Shown: piece by piece, positions 1 to 5,487 of the stretch
How positions within the stretch are numbered: position 1 is the stretch's first letter
How the letters are laid out: each line of letters starts with the position of its first letter
Origin: Methanosarcinales archaeon
Lineage (GTDB): Archaea; Halobacteriota; Syntropharchaeia; Alkanophagales; Methanospirareceae
Assembly: GCA_025464585.1 (NCBI GenBank)
Contig: JAODGL010000137.1
Location: forward strand, 7,131-12,617
Direction: 5' to 3'
DNA length: 5,487 bases
Translations under genes and position numbers: made by a program
Notes under the pieces: model-generated
What the model was told of the DNA's origin: nothing
What the model saw: the letters and a program-made list of their open reading frames with translations, nothing else
The model's database searches: none

Positions 1-84
1 AGATTCGTGGCTTTTGGCATTTTTATCCGCACCTAATATTATTATCTTTTTATTAAAGGTAAGAGGCTGTCCCACAAATCGACC

Positions 85-222
85 TCATAATTTTATTATA
101 CATAAAGAATTTCTCTGTTTATAAATCTGTCGAAATCCTGCTGCATAGGCTTTATCGATTTTTTCAAGAATTTTAAATCTTCTTTCTTGAATTTCTTTTA
201 ACCTATTTTTAATTTCTAATTC
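85..222 (-). pseudogene. Possible decayed short coding sequence, charged helical peptide
   Basis: This minus-strand frame is open for 45 codons without a start codon. It reads ELEIKNRLKEIQERRFKILE followed by KIDKAYAAGFRQIYKQ, a charged pattern consistent with a coiled coil, and ends near the IS-like sequence. Just upstream in another frame is NKDIGKIKSLLDNL, which would join to it smoothly after a one-base-step frameshift near 215-225. This suggests a broken small gene, not random AT-rich sequence. The family is not recognised and the call is weak. Confidence 0.25.
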
Positions 223-267
223 TTAAGTTATCCAGCAGACTTTTTATCTTGCCTATATCCTTATTAC

Positions 268-458
268 TTACTTCACTGCATTGATTGCCGTGTTCAAAGT
301 GGATGTGGAAGCCTCCTTATCATTCGCCAGATGATACAGATAATCTCTTATATCTTCTTCGTTTGACACTTCAGAAGCTTTTCAATTTCTGAATGCGGAA
401 CACTCCAGTATTTCTCTTCAGGATGCCACCTGTATTTTCTATCGCCTCCCTTTTTCAT
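268..458 (-). pseudogene. Degenerate tyrosine recombinase (integrase) N-terminal fragment
   Basis: Two minus-strand frames carry recognisable pieces of a phage/XerC-type tyrosine recombinase. The first frame (458 down to a stop at 348) begins MKKGGDRKYRWHPEEKYW and continues SVPHSEIEKLLK. It resembles the N-terminal extension of integrases that have an RW-P-E-K-W-VP pattern. The second frame (about 381 down to a stop at 268) reads EVSNEEDIRDYLYHLAND and then KEASTSTLNTAINAVK, the typical second half of the SAM-like core-binding domain (a D-I-R-DYL-L helix, then S-STLN-A-NA-K). The frames differ by one base step, and the usual 30 or more residues between the two motifs are missing, so there is an internal deletion and/or frameshift. 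The catalytic domain (Arg, HxxR, Tyr) is absent. It is therefore non-functional debris of a mobile element. The family call comes from motif memory, without a search. Confidence 0.6.
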
Positions 459-526
459 CTCATAAATGTTTTTTCTATTTTTAATTGTTTTAATTCAAAT
501 CGTATAATCAAACTATGGAGGAATAA

Positions 527-583
527 ATGCTGAAAAATCAGCTACATGAAGAAGTTAGAGGAATGAAAAAGGAGAGATATTGA
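527..583 (+). CDS. Possible 18-residue peptide or remnant gene start
   Basis: An ATG at 527 is preceded by GGAGG (517-521) with a 5-base spacer, a good Shine-Dalgarno arrangement. The frame encodes MLKNQLHEEVRGMKKERY and then stops. The peptide is charged and helix-prone, like the first helix of a small regulator or antitoxin. The reading frame ends quickly and the next gene is convergent, so this may be a truncated gene start and not a functional peptide. No homologue is recognised. Confidence 0.2.
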   Translation: MLKNQLHEEVRGMKKERY

Positions 584-624
584 ATTTAAGAAATCGTGTT
601 AAGTCAGATCCACATCATAGTTTT

Positions 625-2052
625 TCAGAATAGCTTCCCCCTGTTCATTATCTCATTCGGGTCCAGAACCCGGAGGAACTTCTTCCAGACTTCAGCAAGA
701 TACCCTATTCTTTCCACTGTCGGCTCTATTATTCCCGCATAAGGTCTGAACCAACCATAGATTCCCAGGTCTAACAACTTGTGGAACTGCCTCTCATTAT
801 AATTCCTCAGTTTCGCGCCGAATCCGGGGTCACTTCCATCATAAAATACATCGAGTTCAAAATAACAGAGCTGCCCGTGAAAACTGTATATCGGGTCGAG
901 ATAGAAATGAACGTGGTCCTTAGGTATCCCAACCTCCAGCGCCGTGCGCTCGTGCACTTCATAGTATTTCGCAGCCAGCGTCAACGGTCCGTACAGCCCG
1001 ATGCAATGGTAATTCCCTCTACCTTTTATGCCGAATACCATACAGCTCTTTTCCGCACCGCCCAGGCTCTCATGCTCGAATGTAGTTGCGAACTCAGCCG
1101 GTAAATCCAGTACCTCCCCGCCACATTCTTTCATGTACGCACGGACCAGCGTATCTTTCGCCTCGAAAACACCGTCCACGCCTTCTACCAGCACACACAA
1201 GACGAACTTCGGCAGTTCCTCGTAAGGATAATCAAAAGTGCCGAAGATGCCTTTCAACCAGCTCTGGTTATCCACCAACCTGATACTCGCCGCTAATTCA
1301 TCGTTCATCAAATTGTAAATGAGTTCCGTCGGCGTAGCGACATCGTCAAAACCAATGAAGTACTCTTTCCTGTTGTCATACAGCCGGTACAGCTTTGCCG
1401 TTAATTCGGTCACCACACCGCACGTGCCGGGATGTGCGCAGAACATACCCGCAAAGTCCGGACCCACGCCGTACCGGAAATAAGGCATCCGGGAAAGCGC
1501 TCTTGAACCTGTTTTTAACGTCTCGCCGTTCGGCAGAATCATCTCATACGAGATCGTGTGGTCGTGTCCGTCCGTAGCTGCTGTTTGATAGATTCCGCGT
1601 AAATAATAATTTACCAGTACGCTCACGGTAAGCGGTGCATCTGGGAATGCAGGTCGCAACTTGTACTTTCGTGTCTGTTCCAGTAACATCCCAAACGTCA
1701 CACCCGGCTCTATGGTCGCAGTCTTCATCTCGGGGTTTATCTCCAGGATGCGGTTCATCCGTGAGAGGTCTAATAAAATGCTACCGTCATGAACCGGGAT
1801 AGTCAAGCCACGCACGTTTATTCCTGTGCTATACGGAATCACCGGTATTTTATGCGTATTTGCAAGCATCAAAACCTTCCTCACTTCCTCTTTGTTCGCA
1901 GGTCGCACGACACAAGCCGGGTTCTTTGCGGGCACAAAGTGCCAGTGCTGGTCTCTCGAATATGATGTGCATATTGCACGGTCGTCAGTCGCATTCTCTT
2001 CTCCTACTATCGCCTGTAGCTCCTTTACTAATCTTGAAACCATTTCATCCAT
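625..2052 (-). CDS. FAD-binding oxidoreductase, VAO/PCMH family (GlcD / 4-cresol dehydrogenase-like)
   Basis: This is a predicted cytoplasmic flavoprotein dehydrogenase of 475 residues, a usual length for the family. The FAD-binding PCMH domain spans about residues 38-220. It contains CVVRPANKEEV (47-57), the pyrophosphate-binding loop VIPYSTGINVRG (71-82), EPGVTFGMLLE (115-125) and HPGTCGVVTE (207-216). The C-terminal FAD-oxidase domain ends in the characteristic DPNEIMNRGKLF (464-475). The segment PDAPLTVSVLVNYYLRGI (137-154) followed by HDHT recalls the SVIGN-RG-GDH region of 4-cresol dehydrogenase and vanillyl-alcohol oxidase more than the GG-iaen of lactate/glycolate oxidases, so the substrate cannot be named. 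The start chosen is the ATG at 2052, because GAGGGGTGAT lies just upstream and overlaps the stop of the Fe-S gene. A start 7 codons earlier (2073) would overlap that gene and lacks such a site. The preceding CCG Fe-S protein is the likely electron acceptor. There is no signal peptide or membrane segment. Confidence 0.88.
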   Translation of the reverse strand: MDEMVSRLVKELQAIVGEENATDDRAICTSYSRDQHWHFVPAKNPACVVRPANKEEVRKVLMLANTHKIPVIPYSTGINVRGLTIPVHDGSILLDLSRMNRILEINPEMKTATIEPGVTFGMLLEQTRKYKLRPAFPDAPLTVSVLVNYYLRGIYQTAATDGHDHTISYEMILPNGETLKTGSRALSRMPYFRYGVGPDFAGMFCAHPGTCGVVTELTAKLYRLYDNRKEYFIGFDDVATPTELIYNLMNDELAASIRLVDNQSWLKGIFGTFDYPYEELPKFVLCVLVEGVDGVFEAKDTLVRAYMKECGGEVLDLPAEFATTFEHESLGGAEKSCMVFGIKGRGNYHCIGLYGPLTLAAKYYEVHERTALEVGIPKDHVHFYLDPIYSFHGQLCYFELDVFYDGSDPGFGAKLRNYNERQFHKLLDLGIYGWFRPYAGIIEPTVERIGYLAEVWKKFLRVLDPNEIMNRGKLF

Positions 2053-2065
2053 CTTAATCACCCCT
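2053..2065 (-). promoter_or_regulatory. Ribosome binding site of the FAD oxidoreductase gene
   Basis: Read on the minus strand, GAGGGGTGAT lies directly before the ATG at 2052 and includes the TGA stop of the upstream Fe-S gene. It closely matches the complement of the archaeal 16S rRNA 3' end (GGAGGTGAT). It fixes the start of the flavoprotein gene and implies coupled translation. Confidence 0.7.
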
Positions 2066-3188
2066 CTAAGCACCTATTTACAAGCTCCACAACATCATAC
2101 ACTTTTATTTCTTCTTTCTCCGCAGCTTCCTTCAAATTCCTTTTACAGAACGGGCATGCGCTTACAAGAGCTTCGGCACCCGCTTCTTTCGCCTCTTTCA
2201 GCCGTTCGGTAGCGCTCCATAATGCAAAGTCATCGAATGCCGACTTCACACCGCCACCAGAGCCGCAACACCACGCTTGCTCCTTTTCGCGCTTCATCAC
2301 TTTTATATCTGCTACTTCGCTCAGAACTGCTCTTGGCTCTTCATATATGCCCAAATCTCTGCCTAAATGGCATGGGTCGTGATAAGCCGCTTTTAAATCC
2401 TCCTTCTTCAGGTTCATATTTCGCTGTCGTAACAGGAACTGCGTGGAATGCACTAATTCGACACCCATATCAGGATAATTCTTCTCGAACGTCTTCAGAC
2501 AGCCGGGACAAGTAAAAACAATGGTCTTTGCGCCGCTTCGCTTTATCTCTTCAACGTTGTGTGCCACAAGTTCCTTCGCCGCTTCTACCTGACCTGTTCT
2601 GATCAATACCGAGCCACAACACCATTCCTCATCCATTACCTGGTATTTTATCCCTATTTTATCGAAGATTCCAAGCATGGCATCTGCAATCTCCGGCACT
2701 CTATACCGGGCGGTACAACCAATATAATAGAGAATGTCCGCATTCTCATCAGATGATTTCGTTTTGTATTCGTACTTTTCGCCATACGCATTCCTCGTTT
2801 CTTTTATCTTTTCCACAATGTTCTTATGCACGTCGAGAATCCAGCCTTTACTTGCCAGTTCGTGCCGCATCGCTTCAAACAGGTCGGGAGCCCCCAGCTC
2901 CACACTTGTTATCTGCTTGCATTTCTCATAACACGCGCCACATACCGTACAGGCATAGACCGCATTCAATAGCCCCTCAGAAGGTTCTGTTATCTCGCCT
3001 TCTAATATTGCCCGGAAAATCTCCATCTTGCCCGGTGCGTAAAATGCTTGATAACCATAAAACTGTCCACTGGGGCATAACGGCAACCACTCCTCCCGCG
3101 GATGGAAACTCGCGATACTGCATAGCTTGCATTTCACACAGTGGTGAATCGCACTCAGTACCTCTTCTCTTTCCAGTTCCATATCCAT
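2058..3188 (-). CDS. CCG-domain Fe-S oxidoreductase (HdrD/GlcF-like)
   Basis: This is a predicted electron-transfer subunit of 376 residues. The N-terminal ferredoxin-like part has two 4Fe-4S motifs: C17-x2-C20-x2-C23 with a late fourth Cys in LCPSG (C38), and a standard C80-x2-C83-x2-C86-x3-C90. Two complete CCG domains follow: C158, C190-C191-G, C227-P-G-C230, and C273 (HDPCHLGR), C307-C308-G, C345-P-F-C348. In HdrB/HdrD such motifs bind special non-cubane [4Fe-4S] clusters. Homologues pair with GlcD-type flavoproteins (glycolate or D-lactate oxidation) or form the HdrD subunit of heterodisulfide reductase. Here the adjacent flavoprotein gene points to the first arrangement. No membrane segment is visible, so electrons probably go to a soluble carrier or another complex. 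The start follows the upstream stop by 4 bases with only a weak purine-rich site; Met3 is an alternative start. Confidence 0.9.
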   Translation of the reverse strand: MDMELEREEVLSAIHHCVKCKLCSIASFHPREEWLPLCPSGQFYGYQAFYAPGKMEIFRAILEGEITEPSEGLLNAVYACTVCGACYEKCKQITSVELGAPDLFEAMRHELASKGWILDVHKNIVEKIKETRNAYGEKYEYKTKSSDENADILYYIGCTARYRVPEIADAMLGIFDKIGIKYQVMDEEWCCGSVLIRTGQVEAAKELVAHNVEEIKRSGAKTIVFTCPGCLKTFEKNYPDMGVELVHSTQFLLRQRNMNLKKEDLKAAYHDPCHLGRDLGIYEEPRAVLSEVADIKVMKREKEQAWCCGSGGGVKSAFDDFALWSATERLKEAKEAGAEALVSACPFCKRNLKEAAEKEEIKVYDVVELVNRCLEG

Positions 3189-3192
3189 TTTC

Positions 3193-3621
3193 TCATTCTT
3201 TCTTCTTCTCTAAGACCTCTTTGACTGCTCCAAGAAAACCTTTTACGACTCCTTTCACCACATCCACTGCTTTATCACCCGCTTCTTTCGCGGCGTCCAG
3301 AGCTGCTTCTGCGGCATGTTCCGCAAGGTCAGCGGCTTTGGCACCTGCCTGCTTCGTTCCCTCGATTATACCCTCAGCAGCCCCTTTGGTGACCTCAACA
3401 GCCCCCTCTTCCGCTTTCCGTGCGCCTTCGATCGCACCTTTCATTACGTCTTTAGCCGTAGATTCCACTTTCTCGCTCGTAACTTCGGCTCCCTCCAACG
3501 CCTTCTTAACGGCATCCCTGGAAATCTCAACTACCTTCTCTTTTATGTCTTCTCCTTTTTCAACCGCTTTCACCACCGCTTCTCTAACAGCTTTTGTTAC
3601 CTCACTCTCTTTTTCTTCCAT
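3193..3621 (-). CDS. LEA-like / DUF6781-like alanine-rich helical protein
   Basis: This is a protein of 142 residues with no Cys, Trp or Tyr, rich in Ala, Lys, Glu, Val and Gly. The N-terminal part, AVEKGEDIKEKVVEIS then DAVKKALEG and DVMKGAIEGARKA (about residues 19-70), resembles the pattern of DUF6781 proteins (G-DI+-+V-E, then V-+A--EG). The rest (71-135) is a run of amphipathic helical segments with roughly 11-residue periodicity (KGAAEGIIEG, KAADLAEHAAEAALDAAKEA, KAVDVVKGVVKG), as in LEA group 3 or apolipoprotein-like proteins. Such proteins may coat membranes or protect other proteins. Here it is the first gene of the redox operon, so a scaffold or membrane-tethering role for the enzyme pair is possible but unproven. 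The start is supported by GAGGAG (3628-3633) six bases upstream. The family name is given from memory. Confidence 0.75.
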   Translation of the reverse strand: MEEKESEVTKAVREAVVKAVEKGEDIKEKVVEISRDAVKKALEGAEVTSEKVESTAKDVMKGAIEGARKAEEGAVEVTKGAAEGIIEGTKQAGAKAADLAEHAAEAALDAAKEAGDKAVDVVKGVVKGFLGAVKEVLEKKKE

Positions 3622-3627
3622 TTTTTT

Positions 3628-3633
3628 CTCCTC
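3628..3633 (-). promoter_or_regulatory. Ribosome binding site of the LEA-like gene
   Basis: On the minus strand GAGGAG stands six A bases before the ATG at 3621. It is a standard Shine-Dalgarno site and confirms this start for the first gene of the operon. Confidence 0.7.
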
Positions 3634-3643
3634 TAACCAACTG

Positions 3644-3669
3644 AAACTTTTCTGTGAATAGAAAAGTTT
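3644..3669. promoter_or_regulatory. Perfect inverted repeat, candidate operator
   Basis: The arms AAACTTTTCT (3644-3653) and AGAAAAGTTT (3660-3669) are exact reverse complements, ten bases each, separated by GTGAAT. The repeat sits in the short divergent intergenic region. It lies just upstream of the proposed TATA box of the plus-strand regulator gene. It also falls between the minus-strand TATA-like sequence and the LEA-like gene, where transcription of that operon should start. A dimeric winged-helix protein is encoded next door, so this is the obvious candidate for its binding site. An RNA hairpin in a leader is possible but less likely. Confidence 0.7.
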
Positions 3670-3681
3670 TATTTATATTAA
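3670..3681. promoter_or_regulatory. Overlapping divergent archaeal TATA boxes
   Basis: On the plus strand, TTTATATTAA (3672-3681) is centred about 26 bases upstream of the regulator's ATG at 3702. This is the normal archaeal TATA-to-start distance if the transcript is leaderless. On the minus strand the same bases read TAATATAAATAA, also TATA-like, which would start transcription near 3645-3650, upstream of the LEA-like gene. The surrounding sequence is AT-rich, so the exact box positions are approximate. Confidence 0.5.
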
Positions 3682-3701
3682 ATACAATATTTATAATAAT
3701 T

Positions 3702-4154
3702 ATGATAGAATTAAAGAAGATAAAGTCCACTGAGCATGAGACGCCCGTGGACCGCGCAATCAGGCGTGTGAAAGCGCTGATGATGAACTGGGGCTTTGCA
3801 GAAGGCTGCAGTACCATCTACGCAGTGCTCATCGCATCTCGTGAGCCGCTATCTGCGGAGGAGATAGGTGAAAGAACCAACTACGCCTATTCTTCCACCA
3901 TAAACTATCTCAATACGCTTATGAGGATGGGTCTGGTAGAGCGCGTCAGAAGGGTCAGAAGGAACCTGTACGTAGCAAACGTGAATTTCGTAGAGCGGAT
4001 AAAAGCAGAAAGAGAGAAGGTTAAGGGGTATCTAAACCAGCTTGGTGCAGACCTCGAGGGAATAAAAGACCTTGAACATCTCAGGGAGAAAGTTGAGCGT
4101 GCCATCGCCTATCTAAGAAGGGTTGAAAGCGCAGCGGATAAGGGGGAGGAATAA
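3702..4154 (+). CDS. Winged-helix transcriptional regulator (MarR/GbsR-like)
   Basis: This is a DNA-binding protein of 150 residues. A helix with MMNWGFAEGCSTIYAVLIAS (about 27-46) leads into a winged helix-turn-helix: helix SAEEIGERTN (51-60), recognition helix YSSTINYLNTLMRMG (63-77), and a basic wing VERVRRVRRNLYV (79-91). The C-terminal part (96-145) is a charged long helix or coiled coil, probably for dimerisation. The layout resembles GbsR/MarR-type archaeal regulators. The ATG at 3702 is preferred over the ATG at 3654, because the extra 16 residues would be translated from the operator and AT-rich promoter bases. There is no Shine-Dalgarno site before 3702, which together with the TATA spacing suggests a leaderless transcript. 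It is transcribed divergently from the redox operon and is likely to control it and itself through the 3644-3669 repeat. The ligand is unknown. Confidence 0.82.
   Translation: MIELKKIKSTEHETPVDRAIRRVKALMMNWGFAEGCSTIYAVLIASREPLSAEEIGERTNYAYSSTINYLNTLMRMGLVERVRRVRRNLYVANVNFVERIKAEREKVKGYLNQLGADLEGIKDLEHLREKVERAIAYLRRVESAADKGEE
4142..4149 (+). promoter_or_regulatory. Ribosome binding site of the radical SAM gene
   Basis: GGGGGAGG lies seven bases before the ATG at 4157, inside the last codons of the regulator gene. It is a strong Shine-Dalgarno site. It sets the start and shows that the two genes are one transcription unit. Confidence 0.7.
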
Positions 4155-4156
4155 AG

Positions 4157-5487
4157 ATGGGCAATAAGGCTTTGCTGAAAAATGAAACCCCTAAAATCGT
4201 GCTCACTGCGGATGAGACGATGATGAGTAAGTATAGATGGGGGATATTTGTAGGGTTCTCGACCTGCATGCCGCAGGGTATTATCCCTGATTGGTTTTAT
4301 TTCAACGTTTGGTCACCGCCAGTGCCGAGGGAGAACGGTAGAGCGGTGTATGCCGATTTTGGACTCAGGGTTATAGAAGCGTCATTAGCCGCGGTGTTTG
4401 GTGAGGATGAAGTCGCGGTTGTGCATCCACGAGATTTGGAGCGCATGGCAGGTAGCAGGACGGAGATAATAGGCGTTAGCGGGCACGATTTCCTGGGTAT
4501 TAATCCACCTACTTCGGAGTTCGTTGATATGCTCAATACCGGACCTCCGTACAACCGTGTAAAGTTCTTTGAATTAATGAAGAAACCGGTGATGAAAGAG
4601 AAGATAGTCGTGGCAGGAGGTAAAGCGGCATGGCAGTTGGCGGATGAAGTGATTATGGACAAACTGAATATTGATTATGTCCATCTTGGCGAGGGTGAAC
4701 TCACCGTGCCTGAAATGTTTAAGTCAATACTTGAGGGTGAGAAACTGCCATCGAGGATAATAAATGGAAAAGAGCCAAAGGTAGATGAGATACCTGCCAT
4801 CCAGGGTGCCACAATCCACGGTCTGGTTGAGATAGCCAGAGGATGTGGAAGAGGCTGCTCTTTTTGCACGCCAGGCATGCAGAGGCTTCGCTTCAAATCT
4901 GTCGAGCATATTGCAAGAGATGTGAAGACAAATGTAGAAGCGGGTCAGCGTTCTATCTGCCTGCATTCCGAAGATGTCCTGCGTTATGGCGCTAAAGGGA
5001 TAGCGCCGGATGATGAGCGAGTTCTGGAGCTCTTCAGGCGTGTTGCCTCCGTAGAAGGAATTAAGAGCATTGGTGCCAGCCATGTAGCTCTCGCCACGGT
5101 GTATCATAATCCAGGTCTTCTAAAGGCGGTTTCTGAGTTATGTTATGCGATGCTCGACCAGGATTGGCTGGGTGCGCAAACAGGAATAGAAACCGGGAGT
5201 CCAAGACTGATTGCGAAACACATGCGAGGCAAAGCATTACCGTCACCCGCGGAGAAATGGCAGGAGATCGTTGTACAGGCTTTCGGGATCCTCGATGACA
5301 ATAACTGGTTTAACGCAGCAACAATGATAAACGGTCTTCCGGGTGAAACAGTAGATGATGTAATCAAAAGCATAGAACTGGTAGAAGATTTGAAAGGGAC
5401 TTTGTCGCTCATTGTACCGATGAATTTCGTTTCAATGCGTGGCTCTGCTTTAGATAGCGAGGAATCGTTTACTATGGCGAAGATGAC
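4157..5487 (+). CDS. B12-binding-type radical SAM protein, 3' end outside window
   Basis: The frame stays open for 443 codons to the window edge, so the C-terminus is missing. Residues about 25-200 look like the N-terminal Rossmann-like (cobalamin-binding-type) domain of B12 radical SAM proteins, with IIGVSGHDFLG (104-114), VVAGGKAAWQLAD (151-163) and YVHLGEGELTVPEMF (174-188). The canonical DxHxxG cobalamin motif is not evident, so binding may be base-off/His-off or lost. The radical SAM domain begins at VEIARGCGRGCSFCTPG (224-240). C230, C234 and C237 form the CxxxCxxC site for the [4Fe-4S] cluster that cleaves S-adenosylmethionine. Further family motifs are LHSEDVLRYG (269-278), TGIETGSPRLIAKHMRGK (342-359) and INGLPGETVDDVI (391-403). 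Known relatives perform methylations, methylthiolations or ring rearrangements, but the substrate here cannot be read from sequence. The gene starts 2 bases after the regulator stop. Confidence 0.88.
   Translation, partial: MGNKALLKNETPKIVLTADETMMSKYRWGIFVGFSTCMPQGIIPDWFYFNVWSPPVPRENGRAVYADFGLRVIEASLAAVFGEDEVAVVHPRDLERMAGSRTEIIGVSGHDFLGINPPTSEFVDMLNTGPPYNRVKFFELMKKPVMKEKIVVAGGKAAWQLADEVIMDKLNIDYVHLGEGELTVPEMFKSILEGEKLPSRIINGKEPKVDEIPAIQGATIHGLVEIARGCGRGCSFCTPGMQRLRFKSVEHIARDVKTNVEAGQRSICLHSEDVLRYGAKGIAPDDERVLELFRRVASVEGIKSIGASHVALATVYHNPGLLKAVSELCYAMLDQDWLGAQTGIETGSPRLIAKHMRGKALPSPAEKWQEIVVQAFGILDDNNWFNAATMINGLPGETVDDVIKSIELVEDLKGTLSLIVPMNFVSMRGSALDSEESFTMAKM

Larger units (their letters stand above)
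1..624. other. AT-rich gene-free region with decayed coding remnants
   Basis: This stretch at the left edge has no intact gene and is much richer in A+T than the rest of the window. It holds a broken integrase remnant (268-458, minus), a broken helical coding trace (85-222, minus), an IS-end-like sequence near 62-80 and a short plus-strand ORF with a good ribosome binding site (527-583). At the extreme left, minus-strand bases 1-75 read open as a short peptide ending KKIIILGADKNAKSHES at the window edge. This could be part of a gene lying outside the window, but no convincing start is visible. The stop-riddled frames and recombinase debris suggest an old insertion site downstream of the operon. 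Confidence 0.6.

Noticed and set aside
529..542. Small hairpin GCTGA-AAAA-TCAGC as a terminator for the minus-strand operon
   Set aside because: The stem is only five base pairs, is not directly followed by a T-run on the minus strand and lies about 80 bases past the stop; the support is too weak.
2753..3661. Plus-strand open frame of 302 codons opposite the Fe-S and LEA-like genes
   Set aside because: It is antisense to two well-supported genes, its product is a low-complexity Ser/Thr/Ala/Phe string, and the repeats of the LEA-like gene explain its openness.
3654..3701. Upstream ATG at 3654 as the regulator start
   Set aside because: The added residues would be encoded by the operator and AT-rich promoter, with no ribosome binding site; the ATG at 3702 fits the TATA spacing.
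3602..3817. Minus-strand 71-codon frame spanning the divergent promoter
   Set aside because: It overlaps the regulator gene, the operator and the LEA-like gene start, and the product resembles translated promoter DNA.
4297..5412. Several minus-strand open frames opposite the radical SAM gene
   Set aside because: The plus strand carries a continuous frame with clear radical SAM motifs; the antisense products show no family features or ribosome binding sites.
1..5487. CRISPR arrays, tRNA or rRNA genes
   Set aside because: No regularly spaced direct repeats and no tRNA- or rRNA-like sequence were seen on reading either strand.

Overview
This window looks like a chromosomal piece of a strictly anaerobic archaeon, probably a methanogen- or ANME-like euryarchaeote. 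That assignment is an inference. It rests on a regulator whose start codon has no ribosome binding site but sits at the right distance from an archaeal TATA box, on GGTGAT-type Shine-Dalgarno sequences at other genes, and on the gene families present: a heterodisulfide-reductase-like CCG Fe-S protein, a GlcD/VAO-like flavoprotein and a B12-binding-type radical SAM enzyme.

Layout. Bases 1-624 are AT-rich and hold no intact gene. They contain a decayed N-terminal piece of a tyrosine recombinase on the minus strand, other broken coding traces, a possible IS end and a tiny ORF with a good ribosome binding site. Bases 625-3621 carry three tightly packed minus-strand genes, transcribed in the order: LEA-like/DUF6781-like helical protein, CCG-domain Fe-S oxidoreductase, VAO/PCMH-type FAD oxidoreductase. 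The gaps between them are 4 and 5 bases, so they are almost certainly one operon. Bases 3622-3701 are a compact divergent promoter region with a perfect 10-bp inverted repeat. On the plus strand follow a winged-helix regulator (3702-4154) and, 2 bases later, a radical SAM protein that runs off the right edge.

How the genes may work together. The flavoprotein would oxidise an unknown organic substrate and pass electrons to the Fe-S protein, as in GlcD/GlcF- or Dld/HdrD-type pairs. The small Cys-free helical protein, encoded first, may stabilise or localise the pair; this is speculation. The divergent regulator probably binds the inverted repeat, which overlaps the core promoter elements of the minus-strand operon and abuts those of its own gene, so it could control both units. 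The co-transcribed radical SAM enzyme has no known substrate, but its position suggests a link to the same process.
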